This document shows, piece by piece, positions 23,740-31,055 of a DNA stretch of 64,000 nucleotides. The DNA lies in NCBI RefSeq assembly GCF_020515695.1, contig NZ_JAIWJA010000005.1, positions 186,001 through 250,000 on the forward strand, read 5' to 3'. Each line of letters begins with the position of its first letter. Positions within the stretch are counted from its first letter, which is position 1. The notes below the pieces were generated by a model. It was not told the origin of the DNA. It saw nothing but the letters and a program-made list of their open reading frames with translations, and did no database searches. Origin of the DNA: Pseudomonas sp. MWU16-30317. GTDB taxonomy: Bacteria > Pseudomonadota > Gammaproteobacteria > Pseudomonadales > Pseudomonadaceae. Made by a program: the position numbers and the translations under genes.

Positions 23740-24504
23740 CTACTTCAAATTGCCGCTGAGGAACTGCCGCAGCCGATCGCTTTTCGGATTGCCCAGCACC
23801 TCGGCCGGCTCGCCGTGCTCTTCCACCAGCCCCTGATGCAAAAACATGATCTGGCTGGACACTTGGCGGGCGAAGCTCATTTCGTGGGTAACCATGATCA
23901 TCGTGCGACCTTCTTCGGCCAACGCCTGGATCACCTTCAATACCTCACCCACCAACTCCGGGTCGAGCGCTGAAGTCGGTTCGTCGAACAGCATGATCTC
24001 CGGTTCCATCGCCAAGGCGCGGGCGATCGCCACCCGCTGCTGCTGGCCGCCGGAGAGGAAGGCCGGATACTGATCGGCGACTCGGGCCGGCAAACCGACC
24101 TTGTCCAGATAGCGGCGCGCGCGCTCTTCGGCTTCCTGCTTGCCCACGCCCAGCACGCGGCGCGGCGCCATGGTGATGTTTTCCAGCACGCTCATGTGGC
24201 TCCACAGGTTGAAGTGCTGGAACACCATGGCCAGGCGCGTGCGGATGCGCTGCAGTTCGTCCGCGTCGGCGACGCGCATGCCATTGGCGTCGCTGACCAT
24301 ACGGATCTGCTTGCCATCCAGGCTCATGGCGCCGTCGTTGGGGGTCTCGAGGAAGTTGATGCAGCGCAGGAAAGTGCTCTTGCCCGAACCGCTGGCGCCG
24401 ATCAGGCTGATCACGTCGCCGGTCTTGGCTTTGAGCGAGACGCCCTTGAGCACCTGGTTGTCGCCGTAGCTCTTGTGCAGGCCATCGATCGTCAGTTTGT
24501 ACAT
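23740..24504 (-). CDS. aotP: Arginine/ornithine/histidine ABC importer ATPase (AotP/HisP type)
   Basis: A 254-residue polar-amino-acid importer ATPase. Walker A GASGSGKST is at 36-44, Q-loop VFQHFNLWSHM, signature LSGGQQQR, Walker B IMLFDEP and the histidine switch MVTHEM. It is the last gene of a five-gene operon aotJ-Q-M-O-P, transcribed leftward. The chosen start (24504) gives the family MYKLTIDGLHKSYG; a longer upstream frame overlaps aotO and is rejected. Substrate specificity (arginine, ornithine or histidine) is inferred from resemblance to the P. aeruginosa aot operon. Confidence 0.9.
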   Translation of the reverse strand: MYKLTIDGLHKSYGDNQVLKGVSLKAKTGDVISLIGASGSGKSTFLRCINFLETPNDGAMSLDGKQIRMVSDANGMRVADADELQRIRTRLAMVFQHFNLWSHMSVLENITMAPRRVLGVGKQEAEERARRYLDKVGLPARVADQYPAFLSGGQQQRVAIARALAMEPEIMLFDEPTSALDPELVGEVLKVIQALAEEGRTMIMVTHEMSFARQVSSQIMFLHQGLVEEHGEPAEVLGNPKSDRLRQFLSGNLK

Positions 24505-24517
24505 GCGCAAGGAGTCC

Positions 24518-25633
24518 TCAAGGAGAAAGAAGGTAGCCGCTGCGGTAGGCTTCATGCCCGGCGACATGGGCGATGACCATGCCAGCGGTGGCCATGCGGC
24601 GCAGCGAGCGGGCGTAGAGCAAGCCCGCTTGAACGTTATGGACCGGGGTCACCTGGTCCGAAATCGGGTCGATGACTTCGGCGATCAGCGTGCCGGCCTC
24701 GACGTAGTCGCCCGGCACGGCGAAGAACACCAGCAGGCCGCCGGCCGAGGTGGTCACCGGCTCGACGGCAGCCAGTGGGGTGGCCGGTTGCAGCAGTTTT
24801 GGCAGCAACTCGGTCGCACCACCGATTGCGCCATAGTGGCTCAGGTAATCGAGGATCGCCTTGCAGTCGGCAATCGCCAGCGGGTGGCTGACGTCATGCT
24901 GGCCGCGCAATTCCACCGTCACCGAGAAACTGCTCAGCGGCAGGCGGTCACCGAAGCGCTGTTGCAGGTTCCACCACACCAGCGAAAAGCATTCGTCGAA
25001 CGACTGGCCGCCCGAGTCGGTGGCCAGCAGGCTGGCCTGCGCACCCAGGTAACGCGACAGCGCCTCGACCCGTGGCCAGGCTTGCGGAGTGGTGTACAGG
25101 TGCTCGACGGCCTCGAAGTCACAGTGCAGGTCGAGCACCATTTCGGCGTCGCAGGCCAGGCGCTGCAAGGTCAGACGCTGGGACTGCAACTGCGTGCTCG
25201 GCACCTCGCGCTCCAGAGCCTCGCGCAAATGCTGGCGGACCAGATTGGCGTTGTGCTGGGGATCATCGTTGAGCAAGCCTTGGATGGCATCACCGACCAC
25301 CTGGCTGAGATCGACGAAACGGCGGTTGAAATTCTCCCCGCTCTCGAGCTCGTAGCGGCCCAGAGGAGTGTCCATCAGCACCTGCTCCAGGCCGGCCGGA
25401 TTCGCGATCGGCACCAGCACGATTTCACGGCGCAGACGGCCTTCGGCTTCCAGCTCGCGCAAGCGCTGCTTGAGGTGCCAGCCCACCAGCATGCCGGGTA
25501 GCTCGTCGGCGTGCAGCGAGGCCTGGATGTAGATCTTGCCGGCGGCTGCAGCGTCGGGTGCGAAGTGAAAACTATGGATTTGCCGCGCGGTGCCAGGCAT
25601 CGGCGCGATCAGGTTGTGGGTGCGATGTTCCAT
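24518..25633 (-). CDS. aotO: Succinylglutamate desuccinylase/aspartoacylase-family protein (AotO type)
   Basis: A 371-residue zinc-carboxypeptidase-fold protein. The metal-binding HADELPG motif (H41, E44) is followed by a distal histidine in VLDLHCDFE and a C-terminal barrel-like domain. Genes of this type are embedded in Pseudomonas arginine/ornithine uptake operons between the permease and ATPase genes; transport does not require it as I recall. It may deacylate an imported amino acid derivative, but the substrate is unknown. It starts 8 bases after aotM ends and stops 13 bases before aotP. Confidence 0.88.
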   Translation of the reverse strand: MEHRTHNLIAPMPGTARQIHSFHFAPDAAAAGKIYIQASLHADELPGMLVGWHLKQRLRELEAEGRLRREIVLVPIANPAGLEQVLMDTPLGRYELESGENFNRRFVDLSQVVGDAIQGLLNDDPQHNANLVRQHLREALEREVPSTQLQSQRLTLQRLACDAEMVLDLHCDFEAVEHLYTTPQAWPRVEALSRYLGAQASLLATDSGGQSFDECFSLVWWNLQQRFGDRLPLSSFSVTVELRGQHDVSHPLAIADCKAILDYLSHYGAIGGATELLPKLLQPATPLAAVEPVTTSAGGLLVFFAVPGDYVEAGTLIAEVIDPISDQVTPVHNVQAGLLYARSLRRMATAGMVIAHVAGHEAYRSGYLLSP

Positions 25634-25641
25634 GACAGCTC

Positions 25642-26352
25642 CTAGTGCGCCGGGCCGAGAAAGGCCAGCCAGCGACGTTCAGCCAAGCGGAACAGGCCGA
25701 CGAGGGTGAAGGTGATGGCGAGGTAGATGAGCGCGGCTATCCCGAACGACTGGAAGGTCATGAAGGTCGCCGAGTTGGCGTCCCGAGCGACCTTGAGAAT
25801 ATCCGGGATGGTCGCGGTGAAGGCCACGGTGGTGGAGTGCAGCATCAAGATCACTTCGTTGCTGTAGTACGGCAACGAACGGCGCAGCGCCGAGGGCATG
25901 ATCACGTAGGCGTACAGCTTCCAGCCGCGCAGGCCGTAGGCCTTGGCCGCTTCGACTTCGCCGTGATTCATGCTGCGGATGGCGCCGGCGAAGATCTCGG
26001 TGGTGTAGGCGCAGGTGTTCAGCGCGAAGGCCAGCAGGGTGCAGTTCATGGCATCGCGAAAGAACGGCCCCAGCAGCGGCTGGTCGCGGACCGCTTCGAG
26101 GCTGTAGATGCCGGTGTAGCAGATCAGCAGCTGGATATACAGCGGCGTGCCGCGGAACACGTAGGTGTAGAACTGCACCGGCCAGCGTACCCAGAACCTG
26201 GGCGACACGCGGGCGATGGACAGCGGAATGGAGAGGAAGAAACCGATGAAGATCGACGCGCTGAGCAGCCACAGCGTCATGGCCAGGCCGGTCATGTTGA
26301 CGCCATCGGTGTAAAGGAAGGCTTTCCAGTATTCCTGCAGAAGTTCGATCAT
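25642..26352 (-). CDS. aotM: Arginine/ornithine/histidine ABC importer permease (HisM type)
   Basis: A 236-residue polytopic permease with five predicted helices and the cytoplasmic EAA coupling loop (EVEAAKAYGLRGWKLYAYVIMPSA). It pairs with AotQ to form the channel. The start overlaps the aotQ stop by four bases. Length and hydropathy match HisM-type proteins. It is operonic with aotJ, aotQ, aotO and aotP. Confidence 0.93.
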   Translation of the reverse strand: MIELLQEYWKAFLYTDGVNMTGLAMTLWLLSASIFIGFFLSIPLSIARVSPRFWVRWPVQFYTYVFRGTPLYIQLLICYTGIYSLEAVRDQPLLGPFFRDAMNCTLLAFALNTCAYTTEIFAGAIRSMNHGEVEAAKAYGLRGWKLYAYVIMPSALRRSLPYYSNEVILMLHSTTVAFTATIPDILKVARDANSATFMTFQSFGIAALIYLAITFTLVGLFRLAERRWLAFLGPAH

Positions 26353-27077
26353 CGGACGGCCTCACGGGTACCGGCGCTGTAGCGGCGCTCCAGGCGGCGC
26401 AAGACGACGTTGGAAGCGCTGGTGATCAACAGGTAGATCAGCGCCGCCAACACCAGGAAGTAAAACAGCTCGTAGGTGCTCTTGCCGGCGTCCTGGGCGT
26501 TTTTCACCAGGTCGGCCAGACCGATCAATGACACCAGCGCCGTGGCCTTGAGCATCACCTGCCAATTGTTGCCGATGCCGGGCAGGGCGAAGCGCATCAT
26601 TTGCGGGAAGATCACGTAGCGAAACCGCTGGCCACGGCTGAGGCCATAGGCGGTGGCCGCTTCGGCCTGGCCGCGCGGCACGGCGAGGATCGCGCCGCGG
26701 AAGGTCTCGGTGAAATAGGCACCGTAGATGAAGCCCAGGGTAATGACCCCGGCGGCGAAAGGGTCGATCTCGATGTAGTCCCAGCCGAGGGCATCGGTCA
26801 GATTGCTCAGCCAGGTCTGCAGGCTGTAGAAAATCAGCAGCATCAATACCAGATCGGGCACGCCGCGAATCAGCGTGGTGTACACCTGCGCCGGGATGCG
26901 CACGGCCTTGACGCTGGACAGCTTGGCACTGGCGCCGAGCAGGCCGAGCAGCACGCTCACCAGCAACGACAGCACTGCCAGCTTGATGGTCATCCAGGTG
27001 CCTTCCATCAGCAGCGGGCCAAAGCCCTTCAAGCTGAGGGAGGTGAGCCCCAGGGTTTGCAGCAGGGAATCAAACAT
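26349..27077 (-). CDS. aotQ: Arginine/ornithine/histidine ABC importer permease (HisQ type)
   Basis: A 242-residue inner-membrane permease of the HisQ type with the EAA loop QAEAATAYGLSRGQRFRYVIFPQM. It lies immediately downstream of aotJ, behind an intercistronic hairpin that probably lowers its expression relative to the binding protein. It overlaps aotM by four bases. Confidence 0.93.
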   Translation of the reverse strand: MFDSLLQTLGLTSLSLKGFGPLLMEGTWMTIKLAVLSLLVSVLLGLLGASAKLSSVKAVRIPAQVYTTLIRGVPDLVLMLLIFYSLQTWLSNLTDALGWDYIEIDPFAAGVITLGFIYGAYFTETFRGAILAVPRGQAEAATAYGLSRGQRFRYVIFPQMMRFALPGIGNNWQVMLKATALVSLIGLADLVKNAQDAGKSTYELFYFLVLAALIYLLITSASNVVLRRLERRYSAGTREAVR

Positions 27078-27100
27078 GGATCAAACCTTTTGCGCTCGAT

Positions 27101-27133
27101 AAAACGCCCGCTCCCTCGTGAGGAGCGGGCGTT
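27101..27133 (-). terminator. Intercistronic attenuating hairpin, aotJ-aotQ
   Basis: AACGCCCGCTCC pairs perfectly with GGAGCGGGCGTT (12 bp) around a short loop and is followed on the minus strand by TTTT. It sits between the abundant binding protein and the permeases, as a partial terminator or mRNA stabiliser. Confidence 0.75.
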
Positions 27134-27148
27134 GATGCAAGGTGTCGC

Positions 27149-27931
27149 TTACTTGCCGCTGTACAGGTTCAGGTCACCGAAGTGCTTCTTCTGAATGGTG
27201 GCGTAGGTGCCATCATCGTGCAGTGCCTTGATACCCTTGTCGATCAGAGCCTTGAGCTCAGTATTGCCCTTTTTGATGCCGACGGCAGTCTTGGCAGGCA
27301 GCAGTGGGTCGTCGATCGGCTTGCTGACTTCGTAGCCGGCGCCTTGTGGCGACTTCAGGAAGCCCAACTCTGCTTGCAGCATGTCTTGCACCGAGGCGTC
27401 CAGGCGGCCCGAGACGAGGTCGGCGTAGACCTGGTCCTGGTTGGCGTAGGCCTGGGTCTTGACGCCAGCCTTGTCTAGGACGGCCTTGGCGTAGGCTTCC
27501 TGGATGGTGCCTTGCTCGTAACCGACGGTCTTGCCTTTCAGGGTGGCGACATCGGTGGTCAGGCCTGCACCTTTTTTGAACACCAGGGAGGTTGGGCCGG
27601 AGAACAGTTCGTTGGAGAAAATAATGGCTTTCTCGCGGACTTCGGTCACGGTCATGGACGAGATCACGCCGTCGAACTTGTTGGCGTTCAGGCCCGGGAT
27701 CATGCCGTCGAAATCGCTTTCAACCCATTTGCACTTGACCTTCAGTTCGGTGCAGATGGCGTTGCCCAGATCGATGTCGAAGCCGACCAGACTGCCGTCG
27801 GCGGCTTTGGACTCGAACGGTGCATAGGAAGGATCGACCCCGAAACGCAGCTCTTTGTATTCCTTGGCCAGCGCGCTACCAGCAGACAGACAGAGAGCCA
27901 GTGCAGAGAGGGTCAGCAATGCTTTTTTCAT
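27149..27931 (-). CDS. aotJ: Arginine/ornithine/histidine-binding periplasmic protein
   Basis: A 260-residue solute-binding protein with a signal peptide (1-22, ending ALA). It has the lysine/arginine/ornithine-binding pattern: GVDPSYAPFESKAADGSLVG in the first lobe, DFDGMIPGLNANKFDGVISSMTVT, and a second-lobe QDMLQAELGFLKS. It is the first gene of the operon. The ATG at 27931 gives a standard signal peptide; an upstream ATG adds seven non-conserved residues. A 247-base gap upstream must hold the promoter. Confidence 0.92.
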   Translation of the reverse strand: MKKALLTLSALALCLSAGSALAKEYKELRFGVDPSYAPFESKAADGSLVGFDIDLGNAICTELKVKCKWVESDFDGMIPGLNANKFDGVISSMTVTEVREKAIIFSNELFSGPTSLVFKKGAGLTTDVATLKGKTVGYEQGTIQEAYAKAVLDKAGVKTQAYANQDQVYADLVSGRLDASVQDMLQAELGFLKSPQGAGYEVSKPIDDPLLPAKTAVGIKKGNTELKALIDKGIKALHDDGTYATIQKKHFGDLNLYSGK

Positions 27932-28178
27932 TGTGCGGTCCTTGAAAACCAAAAATACGTGCGAGCACGCGAGTTCTGTTACCGGCTATTGCCAGACATC
28001 AGGGTAATAGCAATATTCGCACCATAGTTCATGGGAGGACCGGTGTCGCGGCGCCTGGGAATTGCTTTTCGTCGCAGTTTCGACCGAATGGTTTTTTAGC
28101 GACGTATGCGCCTGTATATATAGGTGCACTTAACGGTGCACGGCAAAATTTGTGCGCCATTGTGGTGCCTCGCGAACC
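27932..28178 (-). promoter_or_regulatory. aot operon promoter region
   Basis: This 247-base gap lies between the ligase gene's end and aotJ. TGTCGC at 28044-28049 fits the Pseudomonas ArgR half-site hexamer, and CGTCGCTAAAAAA lies on the minus strand near 28090-28103. ArgR control would suit the transported substrates, but the sites are weak. The ligase gene ends within this region's right border, with no terminator seen between. Confidence 0.3.
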
Positions 28179-29894
28179 TCAACTCAACAGGTCTTGTAAC
28201 ATTTCCAGACTGTCCGCCTCGTCGACCGGTTTGTCGTGGCGCCAGCGCAACATGCGCGGAAAACGCACCGCGATCCCGCTTTTATGGCGTTTGGACAGGG
28301 CGATGCCCTCAAAACCCAATTCGAACACCAGTGTGGGGGTAACACTTCGTACCGGGCCGAATTTCTCGACCGTGGTCTTGCGAACGATCGCATCGACCTG
28401 GCGCATCTCGGCATCGGTCAGGCCGGAGTAGGCCTTGGCGAACGGCACCAGGTTGCGCTCGGAACTGCCGGGCGGGCCATCCCACACCGCAAAGGTGTAG
28501 TCGCTGTAGAGGCTGGCCCGGCGACCATGGCCTGCCTGAGCGTATATCAGCACAGCATCGACGCTGAATGGGTCGACCTTCCATTTCCACCACACGCCCA
28601 TGTCCTTGGTGCGGCCGACCCCATACAGCGCCTCGCGGGCCTTGAGCATCATGCCTTCGACGCCCAGGCGGCGGGATTCCTGCCGCAGCTCGGCAAGCTC
28701 GGCCCAGGTGTTACCGCTGATGACCGGGGACAGCCGTAACACCGCCTGGCCCTGGCTGGCCACCAATTGCTCCAGGGCCTCGCGCCGCTGCCATTGCGCG
28801 ATGTTGCGTTGGTCCTTGCCTTGCCATTCGAGCAGGTCGTAGGCCAGCAGGACCACCGGCACTTCGTCCAGCAGCTTCTTGCTCAGGGTCTTGCGGCCGA
28901 TGCGCTGTTGCAGCAGGGCGAAGGGCTGTACTGCCGGGGCGTCTTGAGCGTCGTGGTCACTCGCAGGCTCGAGGGCGAAGTCCTCGGGCGCTTTGTCAGT
29001 GTCGCGGGCGGGCTGTTTCCACACCACGATTTCGCCGTCGATCACAGTGCCGTCCGGCAGGCTTGCGCCCAGACTGTGCAATTCGGGGAAGCGGTCGGTG
29101 ACCAGTTCTTCGCCCCGCGACCAGATCCACAAGCGGCCCTCGCGCTTGACCAATTGCGCGCGAATACCGTCCCATTTCCATTCCACTTGCCAGTCGCTGC
29201 TCGGCCCTATGAGCGCTTCGAACTGCTCGACCGGCTGCTGCAGGGCATGGGCGAGGAAGAACGGATAAGGCTGGCCGCCGCGCTGGGCATGCTCGTCGCT
29301 GGACTCGGGGGCGATCAATTTGAGGTAGCTGGCCGCGACGGGGCGGTGCGACAGATCGGTGTAGCCGACCAGGCGTTGGGCCACTCGCTTGCTGTCCAGA
29401 TCGGCCAGTTGCGCCAGCGCCCGGGTGACCAGCAACTTGGAGACGCCGACGCGAAAACTGCCGGTGATCAGTTTCAGGCACACCATCAGGCTTTGTTGAT
29501 CGAGTTGGGCCCACAGCGGCGGCAGGCGCTCGGCGAGCTCCTCGGGCGGCAGGCCGCGCAGGGGCAGCAGCGCCTCTTCCAGCCACCAGGCCAGGCCTTG
29601 CCCGGCACTGTGGGGGTTTTCCGGGAGCACCAGCGAGACGGTTTCGGCGAGGTCGCCGACGGCCTGGTAGCTTTCCTCGAACAGCCATTCTGGCAAGCCA
29701 GACAGCCGGGTCACCAGCTCGCGCAACAAGCGCGTAGGGATCAGCTGGCGAGGGCGGCCGCCGGCGAGGAAGTACACCGCCCAGGCGGCGTCTTCGGGCG
29801 CGGCTTGGGCGAAGTAGCTCTGCAGGGCCTGCAGCTTGGCGTTGCTGGAGGTGGTGGCATCAAGGTCGGCGTAGAGGGCGGCAAAGGCTTTCAT
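28179..29894 (-). CDS. ATP-dependent DNA ligase (ligase-associated damage-response cluster)
   Basis: A 571-residue ATP-dependent ligase. The nucleotidyl-lysine is K240 in EWKWDGIRAQ; DGEIVVW is motif III, EGMMLKA motif IV, and WWKWKVD motif V. An N-terminal all-alpha DNA-binding domain (about 1-200) and an OB-fold C-terminus flank the catalytic core, as in ligase I-like bacterial enzymes of the cisplatin-response type. It is coupled to the exonuclease gene by a four-base overlap. Its usual helicase and phosphoesterase partners lie 4.6 kb downstream, beyond the aot operon. Confidence 0.93.
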   Translation of the reverse strand: MKAFAALYADLDATTSSNAKLQALQSYFAQAAPEDAAWAVYFLAGGRPRQLIPTRLLRELVTRLSGLPEWLFEESYQAVGDLAETVSLVLPENPHSAGQGLAWWLEEALLPLRGLPPEELAERLPPLWAQLDQQSLMVCLKLITGSFRVGVSKLLVTRALAQLADLDSKRVAQRLVGYTDLSHRPVAASYLKLIAPESSDEHAQRGGQPYPFFLAHALQQPVEQFEALIGPSSDWQVEWKWDGIRAQLVKREGRLWIWSRGEELVTDRFPELHSLGASLPDGTVIDGEIVVWKQPARDTDKAPEDFALEPASDHDAQDAPAVQPFALLQQRIGRKTLSKKLLDEVPVVLLAYDLLEWQGKDQRNIAQWQRREALEQLVASQGQAVLRLSPVISGNTWAELAELRQESRRLGVEGMMLKAREALYGVGRTKDMGVWWKWKVDPFSVDAVLIYAQAGHGRRASLYSDYTFAVWDGPPGSSERNLVPFAKAYSGLTDAEMRQVDAIVRKTTVEKFGPVRSVTPTLVFELGFEGIALSKRHKSGIAVRFPRMLRWRHDKPVDEADSLEMLQDLLS

Positions 29895-30928
29895 GGCGCG
29901 GCATCCGCAGCGGGTTCGGCGCTGCTCTCGGGGTTGTCGTCCTCATCGCCGTATTCAGTGGCGAACCCCTGTGCATCCAGGCCGCGCTGCTCGCGCAGGT
30001 AGCGCACCAGCACGTTGACCGACCCGTGGGTGACCATCACCCGCTCGGCGCCGGTCTGCTCGATGGCCCACAGCAGTCCCGGCCAGTCGGCATGATCGGA
30101 GAGGATGAAGCCGCGATCGACCCCACGTCGCCGACGGCTGCCACGCAGGCGCATCCAGCCGCTGGCGAAGGCGTCACTGTAATCGCCGAAACGGCGCATC
30201 CAAGTGCTGCCACCGGCCGAGGGTGGGGCGATGATCAGGGCGCTGCGCAACGCCGGATCGGTCTTCTTGAAGTCGCCGGCATAAAGGGTCGGTGGAATGT
30301 CGATGCCGCCCTCGCGGTACACCCGGTTCAATGGCTCCACGGCGCCATGACAGAGGATGGCGCCGATGCTGCGGTCGATGCCGTGCAACAGCCGCTGCGC
30401 CTTGCCGAAGGCATAGCAGAACAGCACGCTGGCCTTGCCCGCCGCAGCGTTGGCGCGCCACCACTGGTTGACCTCGGCGAAGATCTCGGCCTGGGGTTGC
30501 CAGCGGTAGATGGGCAGACCGAAGGTGGATTCGGTGATGAAGGTGTGGCAGCGCACCGGTTCGAACGGCGCGCAGGTACCGTCGGCCTCGACCTTGTAGT
30601 CACCGGAGGCGACCCACACTTCGCCGCGATGCTCCAGGCGCACCTGGGCCGAGCCGAGTACGTGGCCGGCGGGATGAAAGCTCAGGGTCACACCGTGATG
30701 GACCAGGCGTTCGCCATAGTCGAGGGTCTGCAGGTTGATGTCCTGGCCCAACCTTGCACGCAGGATGCCGGCGCCGGGGGCGGCGGCCAGGTAGTGCTGA
30801 TTGCCGGTACGGGCGTGGTCGCCATGGCCATGGGTGATGATCGAGCGCGGCACCGGGCGCCACGGGTCGATATAGAAATCGCCGGCGGGGCAGTAGAGGC
30901 CTTCGGGGCGGGCGATGACAAGGTCCAT
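29891..30928 (-). CDS. Ligase-associated MBL-fold DNA exonuclease
   Basis: A 345-residue metallo-beta-lactamase/beta-CASP-like protein. The metal motif HGHGDH (33-38) is followed by later histidines in GHVLGSAQ and LSDHADW. Proteins of this family are predicted SNM1-like exonucleases and co-occur with ATP-dependent ligase, Lhr-type helicase and PdeM. It is the first gene of the ligase operon. The C-terminal 20 residues are Asp/Glu/Ala-rich. The ligase start overlaps its stop. Confidence 0.9.
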   Translation of the reverse strand: MDLVIARPEGLYCPAGDFYIDPWRPVPRSIITHGHGDHARTGNQHYLAAAPGAGILRARLGQDINLQTLDYGERLVHHGVTLSFHPAGHVLGSAQVRLEHRGEVWVASGDYKVEADGTCAPFEPVRCHTFITESTFGLPIYRWQPQAEIFAEVNQWWRANAAAGKASVLFCYAFGKAQRLLHGIDRSIGAILCHGAVEPLNRVYREGGIDIPPTLYAGDFKKTDPALRSALIIAPPSAGGSTWMRRFGDYSDAFASGWMRLRGSRRRRGVDRGFILSDHADWPGLLWAIEQTGAERVMVTHGSVNVLVRYLREQRGLDAQGFATEYGDEDDNPESSAEPAADAAP

Positions 30929-31006
30929 GGGCTGGCCGGGGTGGTGGGCTTGTCAGTTATGAGGGGGATGGCTGGCGGGAAGTTCAGCTCCGTTGCATGC
31001 CATCGA

Positions 31007-31045
31007 CTCCTGTGGGGGCGGGCAGAGCCCGCTCCCACAGTGGAG
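31007..31045. repeat. REP-type hairpin
   Basis: CTCCTGTGGGGGCGGGCAGAGCCCGCTCCCACAGTGGAG folds into a long near-perfect stem between the exonuclease gene and quiP. Both genes point left, so it may also act as a terminator for quiP. Confidence 0.75.
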
Positions 31046-31055
31046 CGGGTGAGCC

